From assembly GCA_040954595.2 (NCBI GenBank), contig CM082581.2:6324001-6388000 (forward strand): 64,000 bases of DNA, in the 5' to 3' direction. A program made the position numbers and the translations under genes. The notes under the pieces are model-generated. The model did no database searches. It was not told the DNA's origin and worked only from the letters and a program-made list of their open reading frames with translations. Of the stretch, positions 12,113 through 23,225 are shown piece after piece; position 1 is the stretch's first letter; every line of letters begins with the position of its first letter. This stretch comes from Balanoglossus misakiensis. Its lineage: Eukaryota; Hemichordata.

Positions 12113-13567
12113 AATGGAGAGGAAGAAGCACAGAGGCGATAGCAAAAATGGAGATGAAATGAAAACTCCTTATGTGCATGAACTTGCTAGTATATTTAGT
12201 GAATATGGTTTATGTATAGACGCAACCGCCCCACGAAATCCGATTTAATGTAATTCTCTTTATCTTTCGATAAGATCTGAACAAAGCTCTCACATAACTG
12301 TACTGTACTGTACTGTACTGTCTTTTGACACGATTGGCATATTCTGCTTTGTTAACGTTACAGTAACTTTAAATACATACATGTATTTCAATAAAATCAG
12401 TCTTTTACATACTGTCATTACGGTATTTTGTATGAAGTAATCAGAAACTATTGGACAGGTTATCGGTATAGTTGTGATTAAAAACATGTAAACAGCGTAA
12501 TGCGTATTCCAACATACTGCATGCGCATACGCCAATATCCGATGATTGTACACACCAGTTTAGAAGTCATGTGACCACGTGCCAAACAGAGTAAACATAT
12601 TACCCATTTTTCACCCCTCTCTTTAAGTTGTTGCCGTGCTGAGCGATAATCCGTCAAGTGAACACGTGCCACAAGAACAAACACAATGACCATACCTCAC
12701 TTCAGTCAAATGCCTTTTACTATATTGACTTTCTAGGCAGTCGCTCCGTCGTGGCGCCTTGGTACAGGTACATTTCAGACACAGGTACCGTGTTGTGCTG
12801 GGAGACATCGCTCAAAAAATGACACTCGCAAATAAAGCCTACATATATCATGATTTAACGCGCCGTTCCTGTGTCAGTAGTCAGTACCGAATGTTTTCTC
12901 TTTTTTTGATGATCAGTCAACCATAGAATTTCGTATAGATCAATCTTGACATATGCGCCTTTTTTCGAGAAAGTAAACAGCCGAGTGATCGAGAAAGTTA
13001 TATAAATTATCGGACACCGCGGCGGCTTAATGTTCCATTGCAAAGAATGACGGAATTGGAGTAATCGCCCTTATTCATCATCTAACGCGATACAGAGTGA
13101 CGTCATATACACACTGTGTGTAAAGTACTAATTGCTACACCTTCGTTCTGAAATATAATTAGCTGGCGGGGAATGATAGCATTTCGATCCAATTGTGAGG
13201 TTGCCGAACTCAAAATGGAAGAGTTGTGAGTCGGGTAAGCTTTCAAAAAAAATAATTCATGATGTAACAGTCGTCAAGCTGATTCGGCCTTTTCAATTAA
13301 TTAATTCAGCGTAACAACGACGGAACAAATATCACTTCAATAAATCATATTTTTGTTAGCGTGAATGACTGCGTTGTCCGGGTACTGTGTCCATTTTGAA
13401 CAAACAAATGAAATTGTTTTTCAACCCCTCTCTGTGAAGTAAAATCCTTAAATAAGCATGGCATTCGTCGCCAGCTAATACCAATCCTCAGAGTACAGCT
13501 AAGTGCGTGTTTTATTCTGAAGACCAGTACAGCAATAATAGTTTAATACCGACGAACGCAGGAAGAC
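12113..13567 (+). other. GMC2-BRICHOS intergenic region
   Basis: GMC2 3' UTR with AATAAA at 12390 and 12831, a short (TACTG)n run at 12299-12320, then sequence in which I recognise nothing up to the BRICHOS gene. No clear TATA box was seen before 13568. Confidence 0.5.
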
Positions 13568-15472
13568 ATGAACAACCTGGTGGTAATCGCATGCCTGTTG
13601 GCCGTAAGCAGTTACTGCGCCGGCTTTGCGGAGGTGAGTTATTTTTTTTTTCATTTCAGAAAAACATGTAGTTTCATTTTTGTTCGTTTTTCTCTAAGAA
13701 GTATTTTGCTGTTGCTTAATTCTTCACAATACGAGGCTTCGATTTCGATATGCCCCTGCAGGCATTGTCGTTTGGCGCACACCCAACCGTTCCGGATAGT
13801 CCCCGTGCTGACGTGTTTCACTCGGAGAACACATATAATCAACCACATGTTTCCGTTTTGTTGTGATATATTCAGAGCAAATCTTATTCAGTGACAGTAG
13901 ACGTCGATGGAGAAGAGCAACAACAATTGGTGACCCTGGATGAAGAGAAGAACGTGGAGATATACCAAGCAGACGGATCTCAGACACAACTTGTGGCCGA
14001 CTTCGATACTGTAAGTGAAGTGGTCTAAGTACTAAATAATTTCTACAAAACTGGTTTAACTCATTTACTAGACATATTCGTGACGTGTGTTATTTGCAAA
14101 AAAACGGCATTCATGCAGATGTAATTGGAAGATTAAAAAATCTGCTTCCCGTTTGCCCGTGGCAAATTGTTTACCGTGATCATCGACTTCAAGCTGTACA
14201 TCTGGCGAAATCAGTATTGTCTGCCGGTTTACTATTAAGAATAAAGGGACTACGCTGCATCTTGCTTTTTAGCCAATTTACATTTTAACTTCTCAGGTCT
14301 CGTATCTGTTCTCATTAACATTCCCATAGCCTGAGTCTCTTCGTGTTTTTTTCAGGGGCTGTTTGCCATCATGTATGGCGACGACAATGCATGTTACATA
14401 TCTCCGCTAGAAAATGACGTTTTTGACGAACCATCAAACTTGAAAGCCATCCTGGAGTCTCATGAGGTATGTACACGATAAATTCTAGGTTTTAGTTTGG
14501 CGGTCTGCCCCAGTACGTGACTGTGAAAATAGCTTGATTGAAGTATCAGAACATTAATGTCACCATAGAGCTAACGTCACGATCCTAAACCTATTTGTTT
14601 CCGAATTCCATCAAGAAAAAAATAAAAAGCCTCATTTTACAGATCATAATAGAGTAAAACATGACTACAACACAATGTGAAAGCAAGACGAAATGAAATA
14701 CTGTAAATAGGACGTGTTTTTTCTCTCTTTTTCTGAACTTTCTTAGAAATTGAAGTTCGAAGGAAAGCACATGGAATATTTCACTGTAGCTGGTGATCGC
14801 CTGAAGAACGAGAATGTGGTTGGTGAGACCATTGCCAGAGAATGTGAGGGGAGACCCATCTATTGGTTGAAAGCCGGAGAGCGCCATGGGCAAGGTAAAT
14901 CCAAATAACGCTGTATAACCATATCCCATTGGATAAGCTAAAGATAAAAGTAGTTCATGTGCATGGTAATGACAGAATTCTATTAATATTCCGTATCTGA
15001 GATGCGATTGGTGCACATGGTTTTTATTTGTAAAAATACGAAGCGGGAACTTTCACTAGAAAAAGTAAAGAAAAAGTAAAGAAGGGTGATAGTACAATGA
15101 TAGTACAAAGGCAGGATCTGTAGGATAATTGTTAATCTTCAGTCTACGATCGCAAAGTACGAACATATTTGCATATTACATGCATATCTTCACCTAAAAC
15201 ACATTTCATTAAGTATGGTAAATCTAATAATCTCAGTTCACCAGCTTTAAAACCTAATTGTCTGATATGTGATCTTGGCATGCACATGAAAAGTTGGTAT
15301 GTGGGTTCTGAATCACAAACTCGAACTTCAGTTTCTACATATACCAGACGCAAACTGACTGCAATATTCTCATCATTGATAATCTACCGCACTTTGTTTC
15401 TTTCTATATACAGAGAAGCGAGGCTGCAAGTTGGCATGTTTTCTCATATTTTGTGCGTGGAAATGCGATTAG
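13568..15472 (+). CDS. secreted BRICHOS-domain precursor with C-terminal four-Cys peptide
   Basis: Five exons in consistent phase: 13568-13633, 13876-14010, 14356-14466, 14747-14894, 15414-15472; 172 residues. Residues 1-21 are a typical signal peptide (hydrophobic core LVVIACLLAV, small residues before the cut near Ala21). A propeptide rich in Glu, Asp and Gln follows (23-60). The BRICHOS domain runs from ADFDTGLFAIM (about 63) to CEGRPIYWL (137-145), with its conserved Cys pair at Cys80 and Cys137. The tail is EKR, then GCKLACFLIFCAWKCD (157-172): a dibasic site followed by cysteines 158, 162, 167 and 171. BRICHOS acts as a chaperone for beta-prone client segments; in polychaete precursors (arenicin, capitellacin and relatives) the client is a C-terminal beta-hairpin antimicrobial peptide, and this layout matches. 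AATAAA occurs at 15548 and 15560. The gene is unrelated to the flanking oxidoreductases but lies in the same orientation. Confidence 0.87.
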
Positions 15473-16366
15473 CACGAAGAAACCAACGTTCGGATTGCAA
15501 TCCATCGATTCTTTGTAGTGACAATTGTAGTAGTAGGTTATCAGTGAAATAAACAAGTAAATAAATTACTAAGCATCTAAATTTGTGTTCATTGTCGTTT
15601 GTCCCACAATGTATAGTAAATATGGCTGTTTGTATTTGTGTCTGTGTTAACAGTATGCCTGAGGGTGTGTCTTTCTGTTTGTATCCTCGATATATCTGGA
15701 ACGGAGGTGTCGCGGGGCGATTTTGGAACATAGAAACAGGATAAGAAGAAATTAAAGTTGTGTAAATGGTTATAACAAAGAAGAAAGTGTATCAAAGACA
15801 CGCGAATATCCACGCCAACACAACGAGATGGCCACTAATAGATGCAACAGACACCCAAAGTTAGCATACAAATATAAAAGCAAATTATAATGCAAATCAC
15901 ACACACATGGGTCGTCATGCAGTATCAAACATCTAGGGCAAAATAGGAGTGCGGTGTAACCTTTTGTGCAAGGACGGACTAAATGCAACCTTGGCCTACT
16001 GTCGAATCCATCGGTGGCGTTTGGAATGTCGCGACAGTTCCTGACCTGTTTGGAGCATCCAACATGGCAGACATCGATGAATAAAACACAAAAGTGTACA
16101 GCATCTTGTGATTGAAGCAGGTTGTTTACCAGCTTTTCGTTTGCCGGAAAACGCACACAAGACAGTACAATAATCATAGTGTACAACAAGTTATGTTTCT
16201 AACCATCAGTGTCAGTCTGTATGTAATGTACATCTTTATGGTTTAACCTTCTGTAGAAAGGTGCAAACAAGGCCTAAGGCCAATCGCTGCTTTATCCAAT
16301 TATTATTGACGTATTTATGTCGCCACATTCCTTCAGTTGATTTGACCTGTCTATGGGGCATTCAAA
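15473..16366 (+). other. BRICHOS-GMC3 intergenic region
   Basis: BRICHOS 3' UTR with poly(A) signals at 15548 and 15560, then a block (15838-16084) homologous to 6290-6606 that ends in a dead exon 1 start, then the GMC3 5' flank with TGACCTGT at 16343. Confidence 0.55.
16040..16084 (+). pseudogene. relic of a GMC gene start (MADIDE-stop)
   Basis: TGACCTGTTT, GGAGCATCCAAC and ATG at 16064 copy the start region of live members; the reading frame gives M-A-D-I-D-E and then TAA at 16082. GMC1 begins MADIEAV. No Rossmann-fold sequence follows. This is the second stub of a lost copy, sharing upstream sequence with the one at 6568. Confidence 0.6.
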
Positions 16367-19300
16367 ATGGCCGACAACGTCGCACCAGTCACGTATGATT
16401 ACGTTGTTATCGGAGCGGGCAGCGCAGGTTGTGTACTTGCTAATCGTTTATCGGAAAACGACGATGTCAGCGTCCTTCTGTTGGAGGCCGGTCCGGACGA
16501 CAGCAAACCAGAAATCCACGACCCTGTGCAGATCAGGACAGCATTGATGTCTGAAATTGATTGGCAATATCAGGTGGCAATTTTTATATTTTCTTCAGTC
16601 TATCTTTCCCATCAAGTTGAAGTCAATTATGGGAATCACAGTGTTAAAAATCAGAAAAGAAACGAAACACTCTTAATGGACGCTTCATTTCAATTTGAAG
16701 CGACCGAGCAGTGCTTTTAGGGGTTATTTTGTGTGATTTAGCCTTACTTGAGAAAGTTTGAGAATATGCCCTGGGTTCTTCATATACATGTATGGGCAGA
16801 CTTCACACCCACTGGTATATGCTGTTTGGATGGAAGTTATCAATACTTTTACTTGACACACAAAACTTGACTAATATACAATTGTATTACAAAACAATTC
16901 TAAATGACGATAGTCAACTAGGGCGTATATGTGTATGCCCTCATCATGTTATCGTTCTCTAACTCAAAAGTTTGCGAGACCACAGACAGACGGTGCCCAA
17001 CGTTCTAGTCACTGCATATGTCTGTCCCAGGGACGAACCAAGTCACATCTCTAAACAATCAAATCACCGTGGGCAGTTTTCAGTGGCCATTACGTCACCT
17101 CATTCTTCCTTGACCTGTGATGCGTGCGAGAATACCCTGCTTGTAGATAGACCTTAGCCAGTTGGGTGTGTAGACTGTTAAAATGCTAAAATAAATATAA
17201 ACTTCTGAGGAAGCGAACATTCATCAGCTGGTGACAACCCTAAATAATTTCCTGAATACGGTCAATCAAAAAAGCGTTCAATTTATTTCTGTAACTGGTT
17301 TAATTTATTTTCTATTTTGCAGACGGTTCCGCAGAAACATGCATGTTTTGCTTTGAAAGACCATCGCTCTAACTGGCACAGAGGCAAGGTAGGAAAGAGG
17401 AATTTTGCCGCATATTTTAGTACTACATGCATCTCCTGGCGAGCCATTAAATTAACAGAACAGGCATCGCAAAATAGGAATATCTCTTTTCACAGAGTAA
17501 GCTACATCATGTACAAAGTTAAACATGTTGTCATTGGCCAAACTATATTTTGACAGGTTCTTGGAGGATCGAGCAGCATCAACGGTATGCAGTACGTGAG
17601 GGGCTGCAAGGAAGACTTCGATTCCTGGGCAAGGCATGGAGCAAAAGGATGGAGCTATGACGAAGTGCTGCCTTACTTTCTGAAATCAGAAAACAACACA
17701 AAGTGAGTTCTCCGAGAATGAAAGCTCATGTGGGACATTAGCTGAATGATTTACTACAGAATTCAAAATAGCTGCAACAAACGCCAAACTAGAAACACCA
17801 TATTTCGTTGATTCCAGCGACACGTTATCTCCGAAAGTGTAACAATGTCACAATTTAGTAGACAAAGAGGCGCCCCCATCCCAATGCATAAATTATAAGG
17901 TATCCTATCGATGAAGCAATACCCAGGAAAAATAACGTGTAACAGTGGGTGAGGATAGGACCATCACTTTCTGCAGGATACATGCATATGTCGATCACGT
18001 TGATGATGCTTTTCTGAATCCAGCGAAGGGAAGGAAAAACCTGACAATCTGGACAGAATCTCTGGCAACAAAGGTAAGAAAAGTCGCATTTTACAAAATG
18101 TAGTTATAAAATCTCGTACCATAAACTGCATAATTATGTATTACTGTATTATTATGCTCGTAACCATATTTTAGATCGTATTCGATGACAAGAAAGCCAC
18201 CTCAGTCGAAGTCCTAAAATCCGGCAAGAGCAGCGAAGTAAAGGTGCGCAAAGAGGTCATTTTGTCAGCTGGGGCCATAGCATCTCCTCAGGTATACACT
18301 TTATTTCTTAAAGAACTTCATTTATTTCAATCACAACATTTAGAAAAAAAATCGGTAACAGATATTACATAATTACAATGATTTAATCTCTGCCCTCTCT
18401 CCAGCTTCTGATGTTATCAGGTGTGGGACCTCGTGATCACCTTGAAGAGGTTGGAATACCAGTTTTGTGCGACCTTCCAGTGGGCGAAAACATGCAGGTA
18501 ATTCAAATGAGTTGACTGAGTCAATGATTGATATAGTAACCACACCAATGCACTTTATCATATCTTGCCTGAATTTTATAACATAAGGTGACGGCTGCAT
18601 TTTGACTTTTCCAGGACCACATCATGTCATACCTGAAATATAAAGACCATGCGGGCGGTATCGAACAGGTATGTATATATCAACACTTTCTCTGATGTGT
18701 GTGGCTGCTGTCAATGACGTTCATGACTTAACCAGCTGGAACTTACTTACAGTATTGCTTACAGAACTTCTGCATACGTATATTTCAGGGTTGGTCCACA
18801 AACGGCTGGGAAGTAAGTGGTTTCATCAAAACAGTGGTAAGTCTTAATTACCCAGTGAACAGCTATGAAATGCATTGTGGCGAGTCTATGGGGTGGGTGG
18901 AATAGCGCGCTTATACGATCAGAGGATCAATTATAGGGTACATGAGTATATAAGCTGTAGTGTTGCATCCGTGTGCAATACTTTTTACATTGCATTGCAC
19001 AGCTTGCCCAGAAATTGTAATGGATTCTTATAAGGATAGTGGTTATGTATTCTGCCATAATTGCTACAAAAGTGTATCAGTGTATGCCATTTAACAGAGT
19101 ACAAGGTCAAAAAATTATTACGTACACTAGCGGCACATTTCGGTTAAAATTATCTTATGGCATGTAGCATTGCGTCATTGAGACGTGACATACTTTTTTC
19201 GAACGGGTTAAAATTGCGTATTTAATATACATAACGTATTTTGTGAGAGTGTTTGTATTATAACACGGCAGGATGAACTTCCGTGGCCGGACCTACAGTT

Positions 19301-20206
19301 ATTCTACAAACCAACTTATTACTATATGGGGAGCGGAGAAAAGACAAAATATAACATCAGCGAGGAGTGAGTATTGTCCCAAAATCTCTTCTTGTAGGGA
19401 TCATCGCCAAATGACCTGTGTGTCACCCGTCTTTATTTTGTTAAACTTTTTGCTGCGTTAAAAGCAGTCCAGCTTCAAAGGTGTCACCAGACTCAGCCTC
19501 ATGCGTCGTCGTATATTTGTTCAAATCATCTGCTGTGACAGAACGTGACATAACAGTATTACACTAACCAAAAAAAAAATTAAATTCTATACAGTTGCGG
19601 TATATGCGAGTTGATTACTCCACGCTCTTCACAGATTCGGCGATGCTCTGGGGCACATGGAAGACGAGGCTGCAATGGATGCCGCAGAGGGCATTCTCTT
19701 CCTTCCAGGCCTGCTTCACCCAAAGAGTGTTGGTGAACTCAAACTTCGCAGCCGAAACCCGCTCGATCACCCAATGATTGATCCACACTATTTGGAAGAC
19801 CCGGAAGACGTTGAAACTATGATAAAGGTACGTGGACATGGCGGCTTGCCCCAAACCGACCTACATAGACGTGGCCAGTATACCGTTTTGGCTACCTATC
19901 CTGGCAGGTTTTTGTCTAGGAAAATGGTGTAATGTAAACATTTAAACAGTTCTACTGTTTTTCTTGATGAGTGGATTTACGTCACAATTTCATAAGTAGA
20001 TTATTCAAATTTACATGATTTCTTTCCTACTTTCCAGTGTGTCCGTTTTATTCAGACTCTGATGAATACTAATGCCATGAAAGGCCATGGGTAAGTTTCT
20101 TTAATTGACAGATTGCGTTTGTATTTTATGAGAGCTTGAGAGCTTGAGAGCTTGAGAGCTTGAGTGAGAGAGAGAGCTTGAGAGAGAGAGAGCTTGAGAC
20201 AGAGAG

Positions 20207-20246
<40 letters not shown>

Positions 20247-20272
20247 AGAGAGAGAGCTTGAGAGCTTGAGAG

Positions 20273-20322
<50 letters not shown>

Positions 20323-20914
20323 GAATTCTGACTTCTTCTCTTTCGTGTTGTAGGATAACTCCATCGTATTTCGAATTTGACAACTGCCCTCACGAAGTAG
20401 ACAGCGATGCATATTGGGAACACGTCATTCGCCACCTAACATTTACGATGTGGCATTCTGTGGGAACTTGCAAAATGGGAGCACCAGATGACGCCTCTGC
20501 GGTGGTTGACCCGTGCCTCAGGTAACATTCTCATCGCGAAACGTTATATTTCATTCCACGATTATTTAACATTAATCTTCTTCTGTCCGAATAATGCTTA
20601 ATATGTACCGTCTGTTATTTTTCATATCAACCCGTGAAACCTAACCAATGATGTGCACATCGAAATGCACATCACATGTGTGACCGATCCACGCGAATTT
20701 ATTAATTTTGTCGTCACCAAATAACACAGCCGTTGCATCTTTGTGATACGATTAAACATTACAGACATTTTCTTGTTGTTTCAGAGTGCGAGGACTAGAC
20801 AACGTCCGTGTGGTAGATGCTTCCATCATGCCACACCTCACATCGGGCAACACCAACGCACCAGTCATTATGATCGCTGAAAAGGCAGCAGACCTTATCA
20901 AAGAAGCAATGTAA
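16367..20914 (+). CDS. GMC3: internally deleted GMC oxidoreductase
   Basis: Thirteen exons: 16367-16573, 17323-17388, 17557-17702, 17977-18073, 18175-18291, 18405-18497, 18615-18668, 18789-18836, 19272-19366, 19635-19827, 20038-20090, 20354-20521, 20785-20914; 488 residues if spliced so. Exons 4, 5 and the first 57 nt of exon 6 are missing. Instead a 97-nt exon begins at an AG (17976) and reads IHAYVDHV before rejoining the family at [13 protein letters not shown]. Its phase fits exon 3, so the frame survives with a net loss of 60 codons. The conserved YHSKGGxLTVSD segment is gone, so substrate binding is doubtful, although GAGSAGC, signatures 1 and 2, [10 protein letters not shown] and SGNTNAP remain. 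Exon 12 has one codon more than in GMC1, as in GMC4. AATAAA is at 21100. It could be a pseudogene in an early stage. Confidence 0.75.
20130..20321. repeat. GAGCTTGA minisatellite and (GA)n in GMC3 intron 13
   Basis: Irregular GAGCTTGA units alternate with (GA)n runs, ending about 30 nt before the exon 14 acceptor at 20353. Confidence 0.93.
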
Positions 20915-21271
20915 CCGGAATCAAGAATACAACAAGGCAAACGAGTTGGCGTAGCTAAAAAAACACAGATATATGTTTATCAGTCTATCTCTGCCATTTG
21001 AATAATTATACAGTTTGTAGTCGTCAAGAATTTAATTGAAATTCGTGGTTATTTAAATAACAGTAGTGTACTAAGAAAATTAACGAAATAAGGTAAAATA
21101 ATAAACATCTCAGTTTTTTAAATGGTTACTGTATACTACATTTATTTATTTATTTAACAAGCACTCAGCTATTCAAACAGAATTCCCCAACTCAACTGAT
21201 CAAACTATTACTGACGTAAATTAGGTCACCGGGGCCAGGGTCGTTCAGCTGACCTGTCTAGGGCATTCAAC
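20915..21271 (+). other. GMC3-GMC4 intergenic region
   Basis: Only about 360 bp. It holds the GMC3 3' UTR (AATAAA at 21100), an ATTT-rich stretch near 21140 and the GMC4 5' flank with TGACCTGT at 21250 followed by GGGCATTCAAC before the start codon, as in GMC3. Confidence 0.6.
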
Positions 21272-23182
21272 ATGGCCGACAGCGCGGAACCAGTCACATA
21301 CGATTACGTTGTCATCGGAGCGGGTAGCGCAGGTTGTGTACTTGCTAACCGTTTATCGGAAAACGACGATGTCAGCGTCCTTCTGCTAGAGGGTGGTCCG
21401 GACGACAGCAAACCAGAAATCCACGACCCTGTACAGTCCTTGATGCCTGATACTGTTTGGCAATACCAGGTGACAGTTTTTTTCTATGTTAATTCCTGGT
21501 CCTCGGGCGACACATACAAATGACACGTGTCAGCAGTGCCCGGATTGGCCAGTTATACATATTGTTCGAGATGTGATTTGACATGTCTGAATTTTGATCA
21601 TACCAATCCATATTGCAAACTTCATAGATCAAATATACAGTAGGGCAACGTGATCAGGAAATGGACTGCTGTGACTAAAAGACCTGTTGAGGGCGTCATG
21701 TCCTTAGGCCTACACCCAAGAAAAATGCTTCGAACATGAACACGATCATCATACGTGAAATTTGGCAAGCTTGAATTATTTGATACATGTTTCATCATGT
21801 ACAATGTATAACCCGTGAGATAGATGAGGTTTTACCTTCAGCGCACATTCTTATCAGCATGGTGACAACCAAACCAATTTCCTGGACATAATAAGTCAGC
21901 AAATTGTTGAATTTAAATCTGGTGTTTATTTACAGTTCAGACGATCCATTTTGTATTTTGCAGACGGTTCCGCAGAAACATGCATGTTTTGCTTTGAACG
22001 ACCATAGCTCTACTTGGCACAGAGGCAAGGTAAGAAACGGGGCTTAACCACATAATTACGTTTTTTTCCGGCTCGTAGTTCATTTTATAAACAGAACATC
22101 CTTTACAGGTTCTTGGTGGTACGAGCAGCGTAAATGGCATGGTGTATGTGCGGGGCTGCAAAGAAGACTACGATTCCTGGGCAAGGCTTGGAGCTAAAGG
22201 ATGGAGCTACGACGAAGTGCTGCCGTACTTTTTGAAATCAGAAAATAACACAAAGTGAGTTCTCCAAGACTGAAAGCCCACATTTCCTATGGGACCGAAA
22301 ATTAAAAAAAAAAATAATCAAAGCAATACAGAGTGAAAAAAATGGAATCCAATATTTTACTGTCACACTGTAGTGGAATTTATTTGCGGCCAACACTTTC
22401 TGTAAAGACGCATTTGCCTGTCACGTTTATATTTATTTACTTCTTTTTATTCAGAAGTAACTGGTTTGACATTTTGTTGTTGTGATTACAGTGAGGATTA
22501 TGCAGAACGTGATTACCATTCTAAAGGAGGGTACCTTACCGTCTCGGACCCATCTCATACTTGCAAAACCAGCGAGCTGTTGATGGAAGGAGGTAATTAA
22601 CACACAACGCAATGTGATGAATTAACACGCATTGACTTTAGAGTTTGTTTTTCATATGTGGGAATCGTGTTTCCTGTTATTCCAACGATCATCACCGAGG
22701 TGTTTATTATGCACCTGAGCAGCGTATCCCTCTAACGTTTCACGGTTTATGAAGTGAGGAGATGAAAAGGGCTGACAATAGATCACCATTGTATTTACGA
22801 TAAAAAATTCCAATTAACATCGCGCCGTTTCTCACATTCATTCCTCGCAGCCAAAGAATTGGGATTCAAGAAAACCGACGTCAACAACTGTGTCGATCCG
22901 GTGAGCAAAATCTCACTGTATTTCCAAGACATAAGCAAACTTCTTTGACGTGTATTTTAAAGAACTGAACAGTTTTCGAATTCTGGCACCAGTGGAACTA
23001 GAATGATTTTCTTTCCGTTTATAGTTTGGTTTCTGCTACACACAAGCGACAATGAAAGATGGGAAACGATGCAGCACAGCCGATGCTTTCCTTAACCCAG
23101 CAAAGGAAAGGAAAAATTTGACAATCTGGACTGAGACACTGGCAACTAAGGTGAGAGATGATTGTATGTATAATTCACAATA

Positions 23183-23225
<43 letters not shown>

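Noticed and set aside
13634-13894. Continuation of the BRICHOS first exon as a 108-codon frame
   Set aside because: It is read-through of intron 1; the GT donor at 13634 and the phase with exon 2 give the better model.
20052-20435. Leu-Ser-rich - strand frame
   Set aside because: It comes from the GA/GAGCTTGA minisatellite in an intron and the antisense of exon 14.
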